In this document: positions 40,147 to 50,201 of the stretch, piece by piece
How positions within the stretch are numbered: the stretch's first letter is position 1
Layout of the letters: each line of letters starts with the position of its first letter
Origin: Kribbella sindirgiensis
Lineage (GTDB): Bacteria > Actinomycetota > Actinomycetes > Propionibacteriales > Kribbellaceae
DNA length: 64,000 nucleotides
Assembly (NCBI RefSeq): GCF_004331435.1
Contig: NZ_SJKA01000009.1
Span: 62,001-126,000, forward strand
Reading direction: 5' to 3'
Translations under genes and position numbers: made by a program
The notes under the pieces: model-generated
The model's input: only the letters and a program-made list of their open reading frames with translations
The model's database searches: none
Told to the model about the DNA's origin: nothing

Positions 40147-40296
40147 TCAGAGCGGAAGCTGGGCGCGGGCCGTCTTCTGCGTCCGGCGGACCCGCAGTTC
40201 CCGGGCGTGCACCCGGCGGCGCGCGGCCCGCGAGATCTTCCGGCGTCCCTCGGCGTCGAGCGGCTGCGGCTGCGCGATCGGCTGCATCGGGTTCAT
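40147..40296 (-). CDS. Small basic protein, 49 residues
   Basis: An open frame from ATG 40296 to TGA 40147 encodes a very basic peptide rich in Arg (begins MNPMQPIAQPQPLDAEGRRK; a helical RAARRRVHARELRVRRTQK-type core follows). Codons follow the high-GC3 pattern of the neighbours. It is divergent from acsA and convergent with the MarR gene (1-bp gap). There is no clear ribosome-binding site and no known family. It could bind nucleic acid or be a chance ORF. Confidence 0.5.
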   Translation of the reverse strand: MNPMQPIAQPQPLDAEGRRKISRAARRRVHARELRVRRTQKTARAQLPL

Positions 40297-40494
40297 ACCA
40301 GGTCCGATGCACGGTCCGGGCGTTTGGTTCCGCCGTACGCCGGAATTCCGCGGCCGCCCGTCCTCCGGCGGGGACTGTTCGGCGCAGATTCGGAGCGGCT
40401 GGGCGATACCACGGTTCCCGTGGCGGGGTCGGCGTTGGTAGAAAGGTAACCGGGCGCGCCGGCGCGCCGAAGCCAGCGATGAGGAGTCGTCGAC

Positions 40495-42498
<2,004 letters not shown>

Positions 42499-42501
42499 CG
42501 G

Positions 42502-42999
42502 TCAGAGGAACGAGGGGAGTTGTTCGAGCGCAACGACCTCGGGTGGCGGGAACGCCGCGGAGGGCCCGTTCGGGCCTTCGGCGGCGCCCCGGAGGTAGCG
42601 GTGCACGAACTGCTGCGTCGCGGTCAGCGCGCCGGCGCATTGGGCGGTCGAGATCTTCCCGTCGGTGAGGGCGTCGGCCAGCTCTTCCAGGTCCAGGATC
42701 TGGTACCGGTTCAGGGCGGGCGGAAACAGTAGGTCGACGTACATGTCGTGGACGACCAGCCCGTCGTCGGTGCGCTCGATCTCCACCAGGTCGACGTACC
42801 ACCAGCCCTCGACGGGCCCCTCGAAAACAGCCGGCTTCGTCAGTTGCACCGCTTCGTCGAGCAGCAGATAACACCGGTCGACAGTCGGCCGCCCAACCAC
42901 CTGGTACCGCGGCAAAATCCGCACGTCATACGCAACCACCTCGCCCCGCTGCAGCCCGGGACACCACTGCCCACTCCGGTGCAGCACCTGAACATTCAT
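42502..42999 (-). CDS. DUF402 domain protein
   Basis: A 165-residue protein with the DUF402 beta-barrel: 'GPVEGWWYVDLVEIERTDDGLVVHDMYVDLLFPP..NRYQILDLEELADAL' (compare the FomD/Ntdp family of nucleoside di/triphosphate phosphatases). Conserved Asp residues in 'VHDMYVDLL' could bind metal. It may be a nucleotide phosphatase. The start ATG 42999 is uncertain; a GTG at 43026 is also possible. It is convergent with acsA (3-bp gap). Confidence 0.82.
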   Translation of the reverse strand: MNVQVLHRSGQWCPGLQRGEVVAYDVRILPRYQVVGRPTVDRCYLLLDEAVQLTKPAVFEGPVEGWWYVDLVEIERTDDGLVVHDMYVDLLFPPALNRYQILDLEELADALTDGKISTAQCAGALTATQQFVHRYLRGAAEGPNGPSAAFPPPEVVALEQLPSFL

Positions 43000-43044
43000 G
43001 CGGGCGCGGTGGTCAGCGTCTGCCACGGGTCCATGGCGGGAGGC

Positions 43045-43080
43045 TACAACAGCCCCCGGGCTACACCGGGGGCTGTTGTA
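43045..43080 (-). terminator. Perfect 15-bp hairpin after glnII
   Basis: Arms 43045-43059 and 43066-43080 with a 6-nt loop, 9 bp after the glutamine synthetase stop on the minus strand. There is no U-tract. Confidence 0.8.
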
Positions 43081-43088
43081 CGTGGATG

Positions 43089-44108
43089 TCAGACCTGGCC
43101 GGCCTTCTCCAGCGCCGCGCAGCAGGTGTTCACCAGCAGGCGCGTCACCTCGTACGGATCGATGTTCGCGTTCGGGCGGCGGTCCTCGATGTAGCCCTTC
43201 TTGTCGACCTCCACCTGCCACGGGATCCGGACCGAGGCTCCGCGGTCGGAGACGCCGTAGCTGAAGACGTCGTGCGGGGCGGTTTCGTGTGCTCCGGTCA
43301 GACGTTCCTCGATGCCGTGGCCGTAGCCCGCGATGTGCTCGTCGACCTTGCCCGGGGCACCGAGCGCCTCGCAGGCGGTGATGATCGCGTCGTACCCCTC
43401 ACGCATCGCCTTGGTCGAGAAGTTCGTGTGTGCGCCGGCGCCGTTCCAGTCGCCCTTGGCCGGCTTGGCGTCCAGCGTCGCGGCGACGTCGTACTCCTCG
43501 GCGATGCGGTACAGCAGCCAGCGGGCCATCCACAGGTGGTCGGCCACGTCGACCGGACCCGCCGGGCCGACCTGGAACTCCCACTGGCCGGGCATGACCT
43601 CGGCGTTGATACCGGAGATCGCGAGGCCCGCCTCGAGGCACGCGTCCAGGTGCTTCTCGACGATCTCGCGGCCGAAGACCTCGTCGGCGCCGACACCGCA
43701 GTAGTACGGGCCTTGCGGCGCGGGGAAGCCCACGGCCGGGAAGCCGAGCGGGCGGCCCTCCTGGAAGAAGGTGTACTCCTGCTCGATGCCGAACCAGGAG
43801 TCCTGCGCGGCGTACGCCTCGGCAACCGGAAGGAGCTCGGCCCGGCGGTTCGTCGGGTGCGGGGTGCCGTCCACGAGGTAGACCTCGCACAGCACCAGCT
43901 TGTGGTCTCCGCCGCGGATCGGGTCCGGGCAGCTGAAGACCGGCTTGAGCACGCAGTCGGAGTTGTCACCCGGCGCCTGGTTGGTGCTCGAACCGTCGAA
44001 GCCCCAGTCGGGCAACGCGGCGCCGTCAGGCAGGATCTTCGTCTTCGAACGCAGTCGTGCGCTCGGCTCGGTCCCGTCGATCCAGATGTACTCGGCTTTG
44101 TAGCTCAC
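43089..44108 (-). CDS. glnII: Glutamine synthetase type II (eukaryotic-like)
   Basis: A 339-residue GSII. 'LPDWGFDGSSTNQAPGDNSDCVL' (beta-grasp end with the conserved D-G-S-S), 'WFGIEQEYTF' (metal-binding Glu pair), 'PGQWEFQVGP' and 'NGAGAHTNFSTKAMR' are the signature segments. It forms glutamine from glutamate, ammonia and ATP. GSII is rare outside actinobacteria, rhizobia and eukaryotes. The start GTG 44108 has AAGGA 6 nt upstream. The upstream 311-bp gap contains palindromic element copy 2. Confidence 0.96.
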   Translation of the reverse strand: MSYKAEYIWIDGTEPSARLRSKTKILPDGAALPDWGFDGSSTNQAPGDNSDCVLKPVFSCPDPIRGGDHKLVLCEVYLVDGTPHPTNRRAELLPVAEAYAAQDSWFGIEQEYTFFQEGRPLGFPAVGFPAPQGPYYCGVGADEVFGREIVEKHLDACLEAGLAISGINAEVMPGQWEFQVGPAGPVDVADHLWMARWLLYRIAEEYDVAATLDAKPAKGDWNGAGAHTNFSTKAMREGYDAIITACEALGAPGKVDEHIAGYGHGIEERLTGAHETAPHDVFSYGVSDRGASVRIPWQVEVDKKGYIEDRRPNANIDPYEVTRLLVNTCCAALEKAGQV

Positions 44109-44245
44109 CGGCGGTCCTTTCCTCACAGCCGACGCATCGGGCGGCCAGCCTGCTTCGACAGTGTCAACCAGCCATTTCGGACCTGTTGATTCGATGTGAC
44201 GGGCGTGTTAACCGCGACGTGACCTGGACAACCCCGCCGGCCCTG

Positions 44246-44407
44246 GTGTCCTGAGTCGGGAGTTCGACGGCGCTTTCGGCGCTCAGGCACGCACCTCGCG
44301 GCACTTGCCCAGCGCCCACGATGCTCCGCATCGAGGCCACTGACCAAGCACCCCGATGCACGCACCTGACCACCGAAATCTCTCGCCGAACTCCCGACTC
44401 AGGACAC
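44246..44407. repeat. Long palindromic element, copy 2
   Basis: A 162-nt palindrome. The outer arms 44246-44266 and 44387-44407 pair perfectly over 21 bp. The inner part is partly paired around the same central CACGATGCTCCGCATCGA seen in copy 1 (30521-30678), with a shared GCACCTCGC-n-GCACT block. The outer arm sequence is unrelated to copy 1. It lies in a divergent gap (glnII and the CopD-like gene point away), so it is not a terminator of either neighbour. It ends directly before the -10 box of the gene at 44420. The rest of 44109-44245 shows no gene. Confidence 0.9.
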
Positions 44408-44419
44408 TAGCATCGTGGG
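44408..44419 (+). promoter_or_regulatory. Leaderless-type promoter for the gene at 44420
   Basis: TAGCAT at 44408-44413, 6 nt, then ATG 44420. The palindromic element occupies the -35 region and everything upstream of it. Confidence 0.5.
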
Positions 44420-44860
44420 ATGACTGTGCTTGTGGCGATCGTTCACGCCGGCCTCGCCGCCGCCTGGGTGGGTGGGATGGCGTACTCGTTGTTCGTGGTG
44501 CAGCCGAAGGTGAAGAAGTACTTCGGGGCGGACCAGGAAGGCCGCGAGATGCTGACCGCGGTGATTGCCTCGGGCAACCGGTGGAAGGTGGTCGGGCTGA
44601 TCACCGCGATCGCGGTGAGTGGTGGTGGGCTGCTCGCGATCGACCACGAGCGTTGGTGGATCCACGCGGTCAAAGGGCTCCTGCTGGTGATCGCCACTGC
44701 GATCTTCTGGTACGTCTCCTGGCGGCACTGGCCGCAGCGCGTGTTCGCGACCGCGGCCGAGCTGCCGAAGCTGCAGGCCCGGCTCATCACACTCGCGACC
44801 ACGATGCTCGGCCTCGCCGGTACGGCCTTCGCGCTGGGCGTCGTCGCCGTACACCTCTGA
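44420..44860 (+). CDS. CopD-like four-helix membrane protein
   Basis: A 146-residue membrane protein with four helices (~2-22, 55-75, 82-100 and 122-145). The first helix has 'VHAGLAAAWVGGMAYSLFVVQPKV', the His-and-WVGG pattern of CopD/YtkA-type proteins, and a second His cluster ('YVSWRHWPQ') is membrane-proximal. It may bind copper or haem; no firm assignment. It is a single gene ahead of the MFS gene, with 53 bp between them. Confidence 0.78.
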   Translation: MTVLVAIVHAGLAAAWVGGMAYSLFVVQPKVKKYFGADQEGREMLTAVIASGNRWKVVGLITAIAVSGGGLLAIDHERWWIHAVKGLLLVIATAIFWYVSWRHWPQRVFATAAELPKLQARLITLATTMLGLAGTAFALGVVAVHL

Positions 44861-44901
44861 ACGACCCACCGTAGTGTGCGCGGGTGGTTGCGGATCGTGG
44901 G

Positions 44902-44913
44902 TATTTTGACGGG
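44902..44913 (+). promoter_or_regulatory. Leaderless-type promoter of the MFS gene
   Basis: TATTTT at 44902-44907, 6 nt, then GTG 44914. The AT-rich codons this would otherwise encode argue against the upstream GTG 44884 as the start. Confidence 0.5.
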
Positions 44914-46152
44914 GTGACCCGCCCCGCACATCCATCGTCCGCAGATCCCGCCGATCAGCCCGCCACGTACGGCGAGGTGTTCGGCGTGGCCGAGTTCCGG
45001 TGGCTGTGGCTGGCGCAGCTCGGGTCGGTGATCGGGGATCAGCTGGCCCGCGTCGCGCTCGCCGTACTCGTCTTCGACCGGACCGGATCGGCCGGGCTGT
45101 CCGCGGTCACCTACGCGCTCACCTTCCTGCCCGACATCGTCGGCGGCCCGTTGCTGTCCGGACTGGCCGACCGTTATCCGCGCCGCCGGCTGATGATCGC
45201 CTGCGACATCGCCCGGGCGGCGCTGGTCGCGGCGATGGCGATCCCCGGCGCCTCGCTGTGGATCCTGTGCGTGCTGCTGGTCGCGGTGCAGCTGCTCGCG
45301 TCGCCGTTCCAGTCCGCCCGAGCCGCGCTGTTGCCGTCGATCCTGACCGGCGACAAGTATGTCCTGGCCAGCTCGGTGTCGAACATCACCGCGCAGGCCT
45401 CGCAACTGGCCGGATTCGTGACCGGCGGCACCCTGGTAGCGGCCTTCGGCGTCGGCAACGCACTGCTGGCCGACGCCGCGACGTTCGCATTGTCGGCGCT
45501 CCTGCTGAAGCTCGGAGTTCGTGAACGCCCGTTGCCGGGTACGACGGATGCGCGCCCGGGCTGGTGGCCGTCGCTCTCGGCCGGCGCCCGCCTCGTCTGG
45601 GGCGACCGGCGGCTCAGGTACCTGGTCGCGCTGGCGTGTGTCGCCGGTTTCTACGTGAGCATCGAAGGACTTGCCGCGCCGTACGCCGCGGTGGTCGGAG
45701 GCGGACCGGCCGCCGTCGGGATCCTGCTCGCCGCCAACCCGGCCGGGCAGATGGTCGGAATGCTGCTGCTGACGCGGGCCGCGCCGGCGCGGCGGCTCAC
45801 GCTGATGGGCCCACTGGCGATCGGGTCCTGTGCGCCGCTGATCGGCTGCATCGCCGAGCCGGGTCTGTGGGTGACGGTCGCGTTGTGGTTCGTTTCGGGG
45901 TTGTGTGCGTCGTACCAGTTGGCCGCGAGTGCGGCGTTCGTGCTGAACGTGCCGGATGCGCAGCGCGGCCAGGCGTTCGGCCTGGCGCGCACTGCGCTGA
46001 TCGTGTCCCAGGGGGTCGGTGTGCTGGTCGCCGGAGCCGCCGCGGATCGGTGGGTACCGTCCTTGGTCGTGGCGGCCGCGGGAATTCTGGGGGTTCTTTT
46101 CGCGGCGGGCGCGGCGTACGGGCACGTCGCCGCCGCGCGACAGCCTGCGTGA
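44914..46152 (+). CDS. Major facilitator superfamily transporter
   Basis: A 412-residue, 12-helix MFS protein of the Entericidin/MFS_3 (multidrug-type) branch: 'FRWLWLAQLGSVIGDQLARVALAVLVFDRTGSAG', 'GPLLSGLADRYPRRRLMIACDIARAALVAAMA' (motif A-like) and 'VTGGTLVAAFGVGNALLADAATFALSALLL'. It probably exports a hydrophobic compound. The start could be GTG 44884 or GTG 44914; the second is favoured by the promoter spacing. Confidence 0.87.
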   Translation: MTRPAHPSSADPADQPATYGEVFGVAEFRWLWLAQLGSVIGDQLARVALAVLVFDRTGSAGLSAVTYALTFLPDIVGGPLLSGLADRYPRRRLMIACDIARAALVAAMAIPGASLWILCVLLVAVQLLASPFQSARAALLPSILTGDKYVLASSVSNITAQASQLAGFVTGGTLVAAFGVGNALLADAATFALSALLLKLGVRERPLPGTTDARPGWWPSLSAGARLVWGDRRLRYLVALACVAGFYVSIEGLAAPYAAVVGGGPAAVGILLAANPAGQMVGMLLLTRAAPARRLTLMGPLAIGSCAPLIGCIAEPGLWVTVALWFVSGLCASYQLAASAAFVLNVPDAQRGQAFGLARTALIVSQGVGVLVAGAAADRWVPSLVVAAAGILGVLFAAGAAYGHVAAARQPA

Positions 46153-46313
46153 TGGTTCACCAGTCGTTGTTCTGCATGGCGGCGGCCTCCTCTCGCGGGA
46201 TCTGGGCGCATGTGGGGTGAGCGCAGCGAGGCAATATCAGGGAAGCCATGACATTGCGTGCACATCGCGGCTACTCTGTGACAAGGACCGACTGTGAGGC
46301 GGGGGTCTTCTTC

Positions 46314-47630
46314 ATGAGTATCCGGCATCGGCTGGCGCGGCGTCGCCTACGCCGGCGTCAGGACGTGGGCTGGAGCCCGGCCAGGTGGGCGTTGTGGTCG
46401 CAGCCCCGGAGCGTGCTCGGCTACGTCCTCGCGGTCGAACTCATCACCGTGGTGGTCGTCGCGTCGACGTTCGACCTCGTCTCGGTCACCGGCGGTGACT
46501 GGATCCGGTTGCTCGTTCTCGCGGGCGGATCGGCGATCCATCTCGAGGCCGCGCGCGATATCGAGCGGCTGCGCAAGGTCGGCGCCGAGGGCATTCCGTA
46601 CGTGAACCTCAAGGGGATGTGGACCTTCGCCGGCGTCCTCATCCTGCCGCCGCCGCTCGCCGCGGCGCTGATCCTCAGCACCTACCTGCATTCCTGGTTG
46701 CGGGTACGACGGGTTCCGCCGTACCGCTCCGTCTTCACCGCGACGACACTTGTGCTGGCCGGCGCGGCAGGGGCTGTCGTCCTGGCCACGATCCGTCCCG
46801 GTGTCTACCCGGGCTACCCGTCCGGCCCGCTCGGACTCGTCGCCGTGGTCGCGGCCGGCCTGGCGTACTGGTTCGTGAACTACGCCTTGGTCGCCGGCGC
46901 GATCATGATGGCCAACCCCGACTCCCCGGGCCGCAACGCACTCGGGCGGCTTTCGGACCAGCTGATCGTGGCCGGCTCGCTCGGGCTGGGCGTCGCGACC
47001 GCCGCCTTGCTGCTCAGCCAGCCGTGGGCCGTCGCTGTCCTGCTGCTCACCATCCTCGGCCTGCACCGCGCGCTGCTGGTCGAGCAGTTCCAGACCGCGT
47101 CCCGCACCGATCCGAAGACCGGTCTGGCCAACGCCGCCTTCTGGCACGAGATCGCCCGCCGTGAGTTCGCCGGTGCCGAACGCACGAACTCCCGGCTCGG
47201 CGTGCTCTATCTCGATCTCGACCACTTCAAGGCCATCAACGACACCTACGGTCACCACGCCGGTGACGAGGCACTGAAAGCGGTCGCGGCCGAGCTGCGC
47301 CACGAGGTCCGCGACAACGACCTGGTCGGGCGACTCGGTGGTGAGGAGTTCGCGATCCTGCTCCCGCAGACCTCCGCGGCCGACACCACCCTGGCCGCCG
47401 AGCGGATCCGCCGCCGCATCGCGGGTCTGGCGGTCACCGTTGCCGCCCCCAACGGCCCGGTGCTGTGCGGGCCCATCACGTGTTCGATCGGCGCCGCGAC
47501 GTACCCGGAGTCCGGTACCAGCCTCGACGAGCTGCAGATGGCCGCCGATCTGGCCATGTACCAGGCCAAGGACGCCGGGCGGAATCGCGTCGTCGCCGCA
47601 CCGGCCAACGGCGAGCCGCCGCCGTCCTGA
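46314..47630 (+). CDS. Membrane-bound diguanylate cyclase (GGDEF)
   Basis: A 438-residue protein with six to seven N-terminal transmembrane helices (~30-265), then a GGDEF domain. The active site reads GGEEF ('LVGRLGGEEFAILLP'). An I-site R-x-x-D (RDND) lies exactly five residues before it, so it should make c-di-GMP and be product-inhibited. 'DPKTGLANAAFWHEIARREF' and 'LYLDLDHFKAINDTYGHHAGDEAL' complete the domain. No EAL domain is present. ATG 46314 is chosen; the upstream gap 46153-46313 holds its promoter region only. Confidence 0.93.
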   Translation: MSIRHRLARRRLRRRQDVGWSPARWALWSQPRSVLGYVLAVELITVVVVASTFDLVSVTGGDWIRLLVLAGGSAIHLEAARDIERLRKVGAEGIPYVNLKGMWTFAGVLILPPPLAAALILSTYLHSWLRVRRVPPYRSVFTATTLVLAGAAGAVVLATIRPGVYPGYPSGPLGLVAVVAAGLAYWFVNYALVAGAIMMANPDSPGRNALGRLSDQLIVAGSLGLGVATAALLLSQPWAVAVLLLTILGLHRALLVEQFQTASRTDPKTGLANAAFWHEIARREFAGAERTNSRLGVLYLDLDHFKAINDTYGHHAGDEALKAVAAELRHEVRDNDLVGRLGGEEFAILLPQTSAADTTLAAERIRRRIAGLAVTVAAPNGPVLCGPITCSIGAATYPESGTSLDELQMAADLAMYQAKDAGRNRVVAAPANGEPPPS

Positions 47631-47709
47631 TCCCTGCCGTCGGACCGGCGCGGTAGGAGATGTTTGGGTGCCTGTGCCAGGATTGCGCTTCCCGACGGAG
47701 GTGATCTGG

Positions 47710-48126
47710 ATGGCGCAGGAGGCATTGCAGCTGCTGGTCAGCATGCACCGAATCGTGAGACATCTGCGCCGGAGCAGGACCACCACGCTCCTGCACCCGA
47801 CGCAGTTCCTGGCGCTGATGCTGATCGCCGACGAGCAACCGATCCGGATCGGCGAGATCGCCGCCCGGGTCCCGTGCTCGCAACCCACCGCGACCACGAC
47901 GGTCGCGGGACTGGAGGAAGCCGGCCTGGTCCGGCGCGAACCGGACCCGGTCGACGGCCGGGCGACCGCGGTCGTGCTCACCGACGCGGGTGCCGAGACG
48001 GTCGAGGCATCCGGCCGTCAGGCCGCCGAGGAGCTCGCCAACCTCCTCAGCCGCCTCGACGACGCCGACCGGACGCTGGTCCTGCAGGCAGGCGCGGTCC
48101 TCGCGCGGGTCACCGACGATCTCTAA
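47710..48126 (+). CDS. MarR-family transcriptional regulator
   Basis: A 138-residue winged-helix protein: 'LMLIADEQPIRIGEIAARVPCSQPTATTTVAGLEEAGLVRREPDPVDGRATAVVLTDAGAETV'. A complete anti-SD match GGAGGTGAT lies 4 nt before ATG 47710, which decides the start over an upstream GTG at 47668. The stop overlaps that of the convergent secreted protein gene by 4 bp. The target is unknown. Confidence 0.9.
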   Translation: MAQEALQLLVSMHRIVRHLRRSRTTTLLHPTQFLALMLIADEQPIRIGEIAARVPCSQPTATTTVAGLEEAGLVRREPDPVDGRATAVVLTDAGAETVEASGRQAAEELANLLSRLDDADRTLVLQAGAVLARVTDDL

Positions 48127-49034
48127 CGCAAACCCGGTACGACGGTCACCGTGTACGGCGGCGTACCGGGTGCGATGTCCAGCTGGCTGTTCACCCACAG
48201 CAGTCGGCCGTGATCGCGGGCGATCGTCGTCGGGGTCGCACCGGTCGCACCCTGGCCCGAGTCCGCGACCAGGGTCGCCGCGGTGAGATCGTCGTTCAGG
48301 ATCGCGAGCCGGGTCACGTACTTCCCGCCGCCGGCGTTGTGGACGGCGTACAACCGGCGTCCTTCGAGCAGGTACCCGTCGCCGGACAGGATGCCGTTCG
48401 GGACGTCGAGGACCGTGACCTGCTTGGTGCGGAGGTCGATCCGGTACGTGACGTCCTGGCCCTGCTCGCCGACCAGGAGAACGCGTCCGTCGGTCACGAT
48501 GCCGTTCAGGAAGTACGGCGTCGGCTTGATCTGGTCGCGGGCGATCCACGGTTCGAGCTCGCCGAGACCGGCGCGGGTGAGCGGTGCCCGCCAGATCTGG
48601 TTGTGCGCCGAATCGGTCACGTAGACGAAGTTTCCCGCGATCGTGAAGTCGTTCAGGAACGAGCCGTCCGACGCTTTCCGTACGGCGAGCAGGCGGCCGC
48701 GGGCGTCGTACAGGAAGAGCTTCGACGTACCTGCCCCGGCGACGAGGACCCGCCCCCAGCGGTCCAGGTGGATGCCGGTCGCCGCGGTCCGTCCGTCGCC
48801 GCCGGCCGGCAAGAACAGGCTGAGGCGGGACGAGTGGGTGGTGCCGCGGTACACCGCGCCGGTGGCGACGCTGGTGACGTACATCGTGCCGCCGGGCGTC
48901 ACCGCGATCCCCTCGAGGTTCTCGCCGGGGGTGGTCGAGACGACGTACTGCGTTGGTCGGTGGACGGCTTGTGCTGTGGCCGACGGGGTGGCGGCGGCGA
49001 GGACCAGGACGGTGAGGAGCGCGAGACGTTTCAT
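48123..49034 (-). CDS. Secreted beta-propeller (SMP-30/gluconolactonase-like) protein
   Basis: A 303-residue protein with a Sec signal (MKRLALLTVLVLAAATPSATA, cleavage near residue 21). Six-bladed propeller-type repeats follow, such as 'LEGIAVTPGGTMYVTSVATGAVYRG', 'ATGIHLDRWGRVLVAGAGTSKLFLYDARGRLLAV' and 'FLNDFTIAGNFVYVTDSAHNQIWR'. It resembles the SMP-30/strictosidine synthase-like lactonases without clear metal ligands. It acts outside the cell. It is divergent from the ArsR-like gene, with a TTCGGT-N4-ACCGAA palindrome in the 98-bp gap. Confidence 0.85.
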   Translation of the reverse strand: MKRLALLTVLVLAAATPSATAQAVHRPTQYVVSTTPGENLEGIAVTPGGTMYVTSVATGAVYRGTTHSSRLSLFLPAGGDGRTAATGIHLDRWGRVLVAGAGTSKLFLYDARGRLLAVRKASDGSFLNDFTIAGNFVYVTDSAHNQIWRAPLTRAGLGELEPWIARDQIKPTPYFLNGIVTDGRVLLVGEQGQDVTYRIDLRTKQVTVLDVPNGILSGDGYLLEGRRLYAVHNAGGGKYVTRLAILNDDLTAATLVADSGQGATGATPTTIARDHGRLLWVNSQLDIAPGTPPYTVTVVPGLR

Positions 49035-49075
49035 CGGGCCAGCGTGGGAGCGTACGGCGGCGCGTCGCGACCGGA

Positions 49076-49091
49076 TTCGGTCTGAACCGAA
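49076..49091. promoter_or_regulatory. Palindrome TTCGGT-N4-ACCGAA in divergent promoter
   Basis: A perfect 6+6 inverted repeat between the secreted propeller gene and the ArsR-like gene. It is a candidate operator for the latter. Confidence 0.4.
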
Positions 49092-49132
49092 GAGGTCTGT
49101 CCGGGTGACTTAGGGTCCGTCACAATCGGGGG

Positions 49133-50146
49133 ATGATCCGCGTCCACTTCACCACGGCGGACCTCGGCCGGGTCACGTTCCCGACCGAGCCGCACCCGCT
49201 GTGGGAAGCCGCGCTCGCGGCCCGCGCGCTCGGTGACCGGTCGATCTCGCCGGTCGCACGGCGCTGGCGGCGTACCGCGGCACCGCGGGTGCGGGGGTCG
49301 ATGCGTCCCCTCTTCAAGCTGATCTCGCCGGGCGGACTGTTTCCGGACTTCCTGATTCCGGACGTGGCCGGGCCCGGTCTGGAGCCGGCCGTCGAGGCGT
49401 TGATGGAGACGCCGGCCTCCGTCATCCGGGACGAGCTGGAGCCGTGGCTGCCGCCCGAGATCGACCGGTACATGCGGGGACTACTGGACGGACGCGCCGG
49501 GTCGCGGCGGGCGCTGGGCGGCGCGGTCCGGGACTTTCACCAGGAGGTGCTGGGGCCTTCGTCGGGGGAGTTGCAGCGGCGGTACGGCGCTGACCTCGGG
49601 ATCCGGTCCCGCGCGGTGCTGCACGGTGGCACCGATGCGCTGCTGTCGTCGCTGCATCCCGACGTCGAGTGGACGGCTCCGGTGCTGACGACGTACGGGC
49701 CGGTCGACGACTGGACCGCGGACATCCACCTGAACGGCCGCGGGCTGGAGCTCTACCCGTCCCCGCTGGTCAACAACTGCCTCGCGATGGACACCCCCGG
49801 CCGGCGTCCCGTCCTCGTCTACCCCTGCGCCGACCTGACCGACCCGGACGATGCCGCCACCGACGCTCTGGCAGACCTCCTAGGTCGCACGAGAGCCGCC
49901 GTACTCCGCTCGCTGACCCACCCCGCCACCACCACCCAACTGGCCCGCCGAGTAGGCATCTCACTCGCCTCCACCTCAGACCACACCAAAACCCTCCGAG
50001 CCGCCGCCCTGATAACCACCCACAGAACCCAAGGCACAGCCCTCCACGCCCTGACCCCGACGGCCCACAACTTGCTGACCGGGGCAATTAGTTGCTTAAG
50101 GCAAAATCCACAAGATGGTTTGGCTGTGGATAACAAGATCCCTTGA
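49133..50146 (+). CDS. ArsR-like winged-helix regulator with long N-terminal domain
   Basis: A 337-residue protein: the first ~240 residues form the DUF5937-type domain seen in actinobacterial ArsR regulators ('IRVHFTTADLGRVTFPTEPHPLWEAALAARAL'). The C-terminus (~245-320) is a winged helix ('RTRAAVLRSLTHPATTTQLARRVGISLASTSDHTKTLRAAALITTHRTQGTALHALTPTAHNLL'). The last ~17 residues lie in a sudden AT-rich stretch (50085-50180) outside the family pattern, which suggests that the original 3' end was replaced when the DUF222-HNH gene arrived. Confidence 0.85.
   Translation: MIRVHFTTADLGRVTFPTEPHPLWEAALAARALGDRSISPVARRWRRTAAPRVRGSMRPLFKLISPGGLFPDFLIPDVAGPGLEPAVEALMETPASVIRDELEPWLPPEIDRYMRGLLDGRAGSRRALGGAVRDFHQEVLGPSSGELQRRYGADLGIRSRAVLHGGTDALLSSLHPDVEWTAPVLTTYGPVDDWTADIHLNGRGLELYPSPLVNNCLAMDTPGRRPVLVYPCADLTDPDDAATDALADLLGRTRAAVLRSLTHPATTTQLARRVGISLASTSDHTKTLRAAALITTHRTQGTALHALTPTAHNLLTGAISCLRQNPQDGLAVDNKIP
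50125..50133 (-). promoter_or_regulatory. DnaA-box-like TTATCCACA (minus strand)
   Basis: TGTGGATAA at 50125-50133. The extended CTGTGGATAAC is the exact reverse complement of the GTTATCCACAG before the DUF559 gene. Confidence 0.4.
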
Positions 50147-50188
50147 AAATAAGGGGTTCTGGCTTTGAAAACTGTCGGTGGGGGTGTC

Positions 50189-50201
50189 TAGGCTTTGATG
50201 C
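50189..50201 (+). promoter_or_regulatory. Leaderless-type promoter of the DUF222-HNH gene
   Basis: TAGGCT at 50189-50194, 7 nt, then ATG 50202. Confidence 0.5.
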
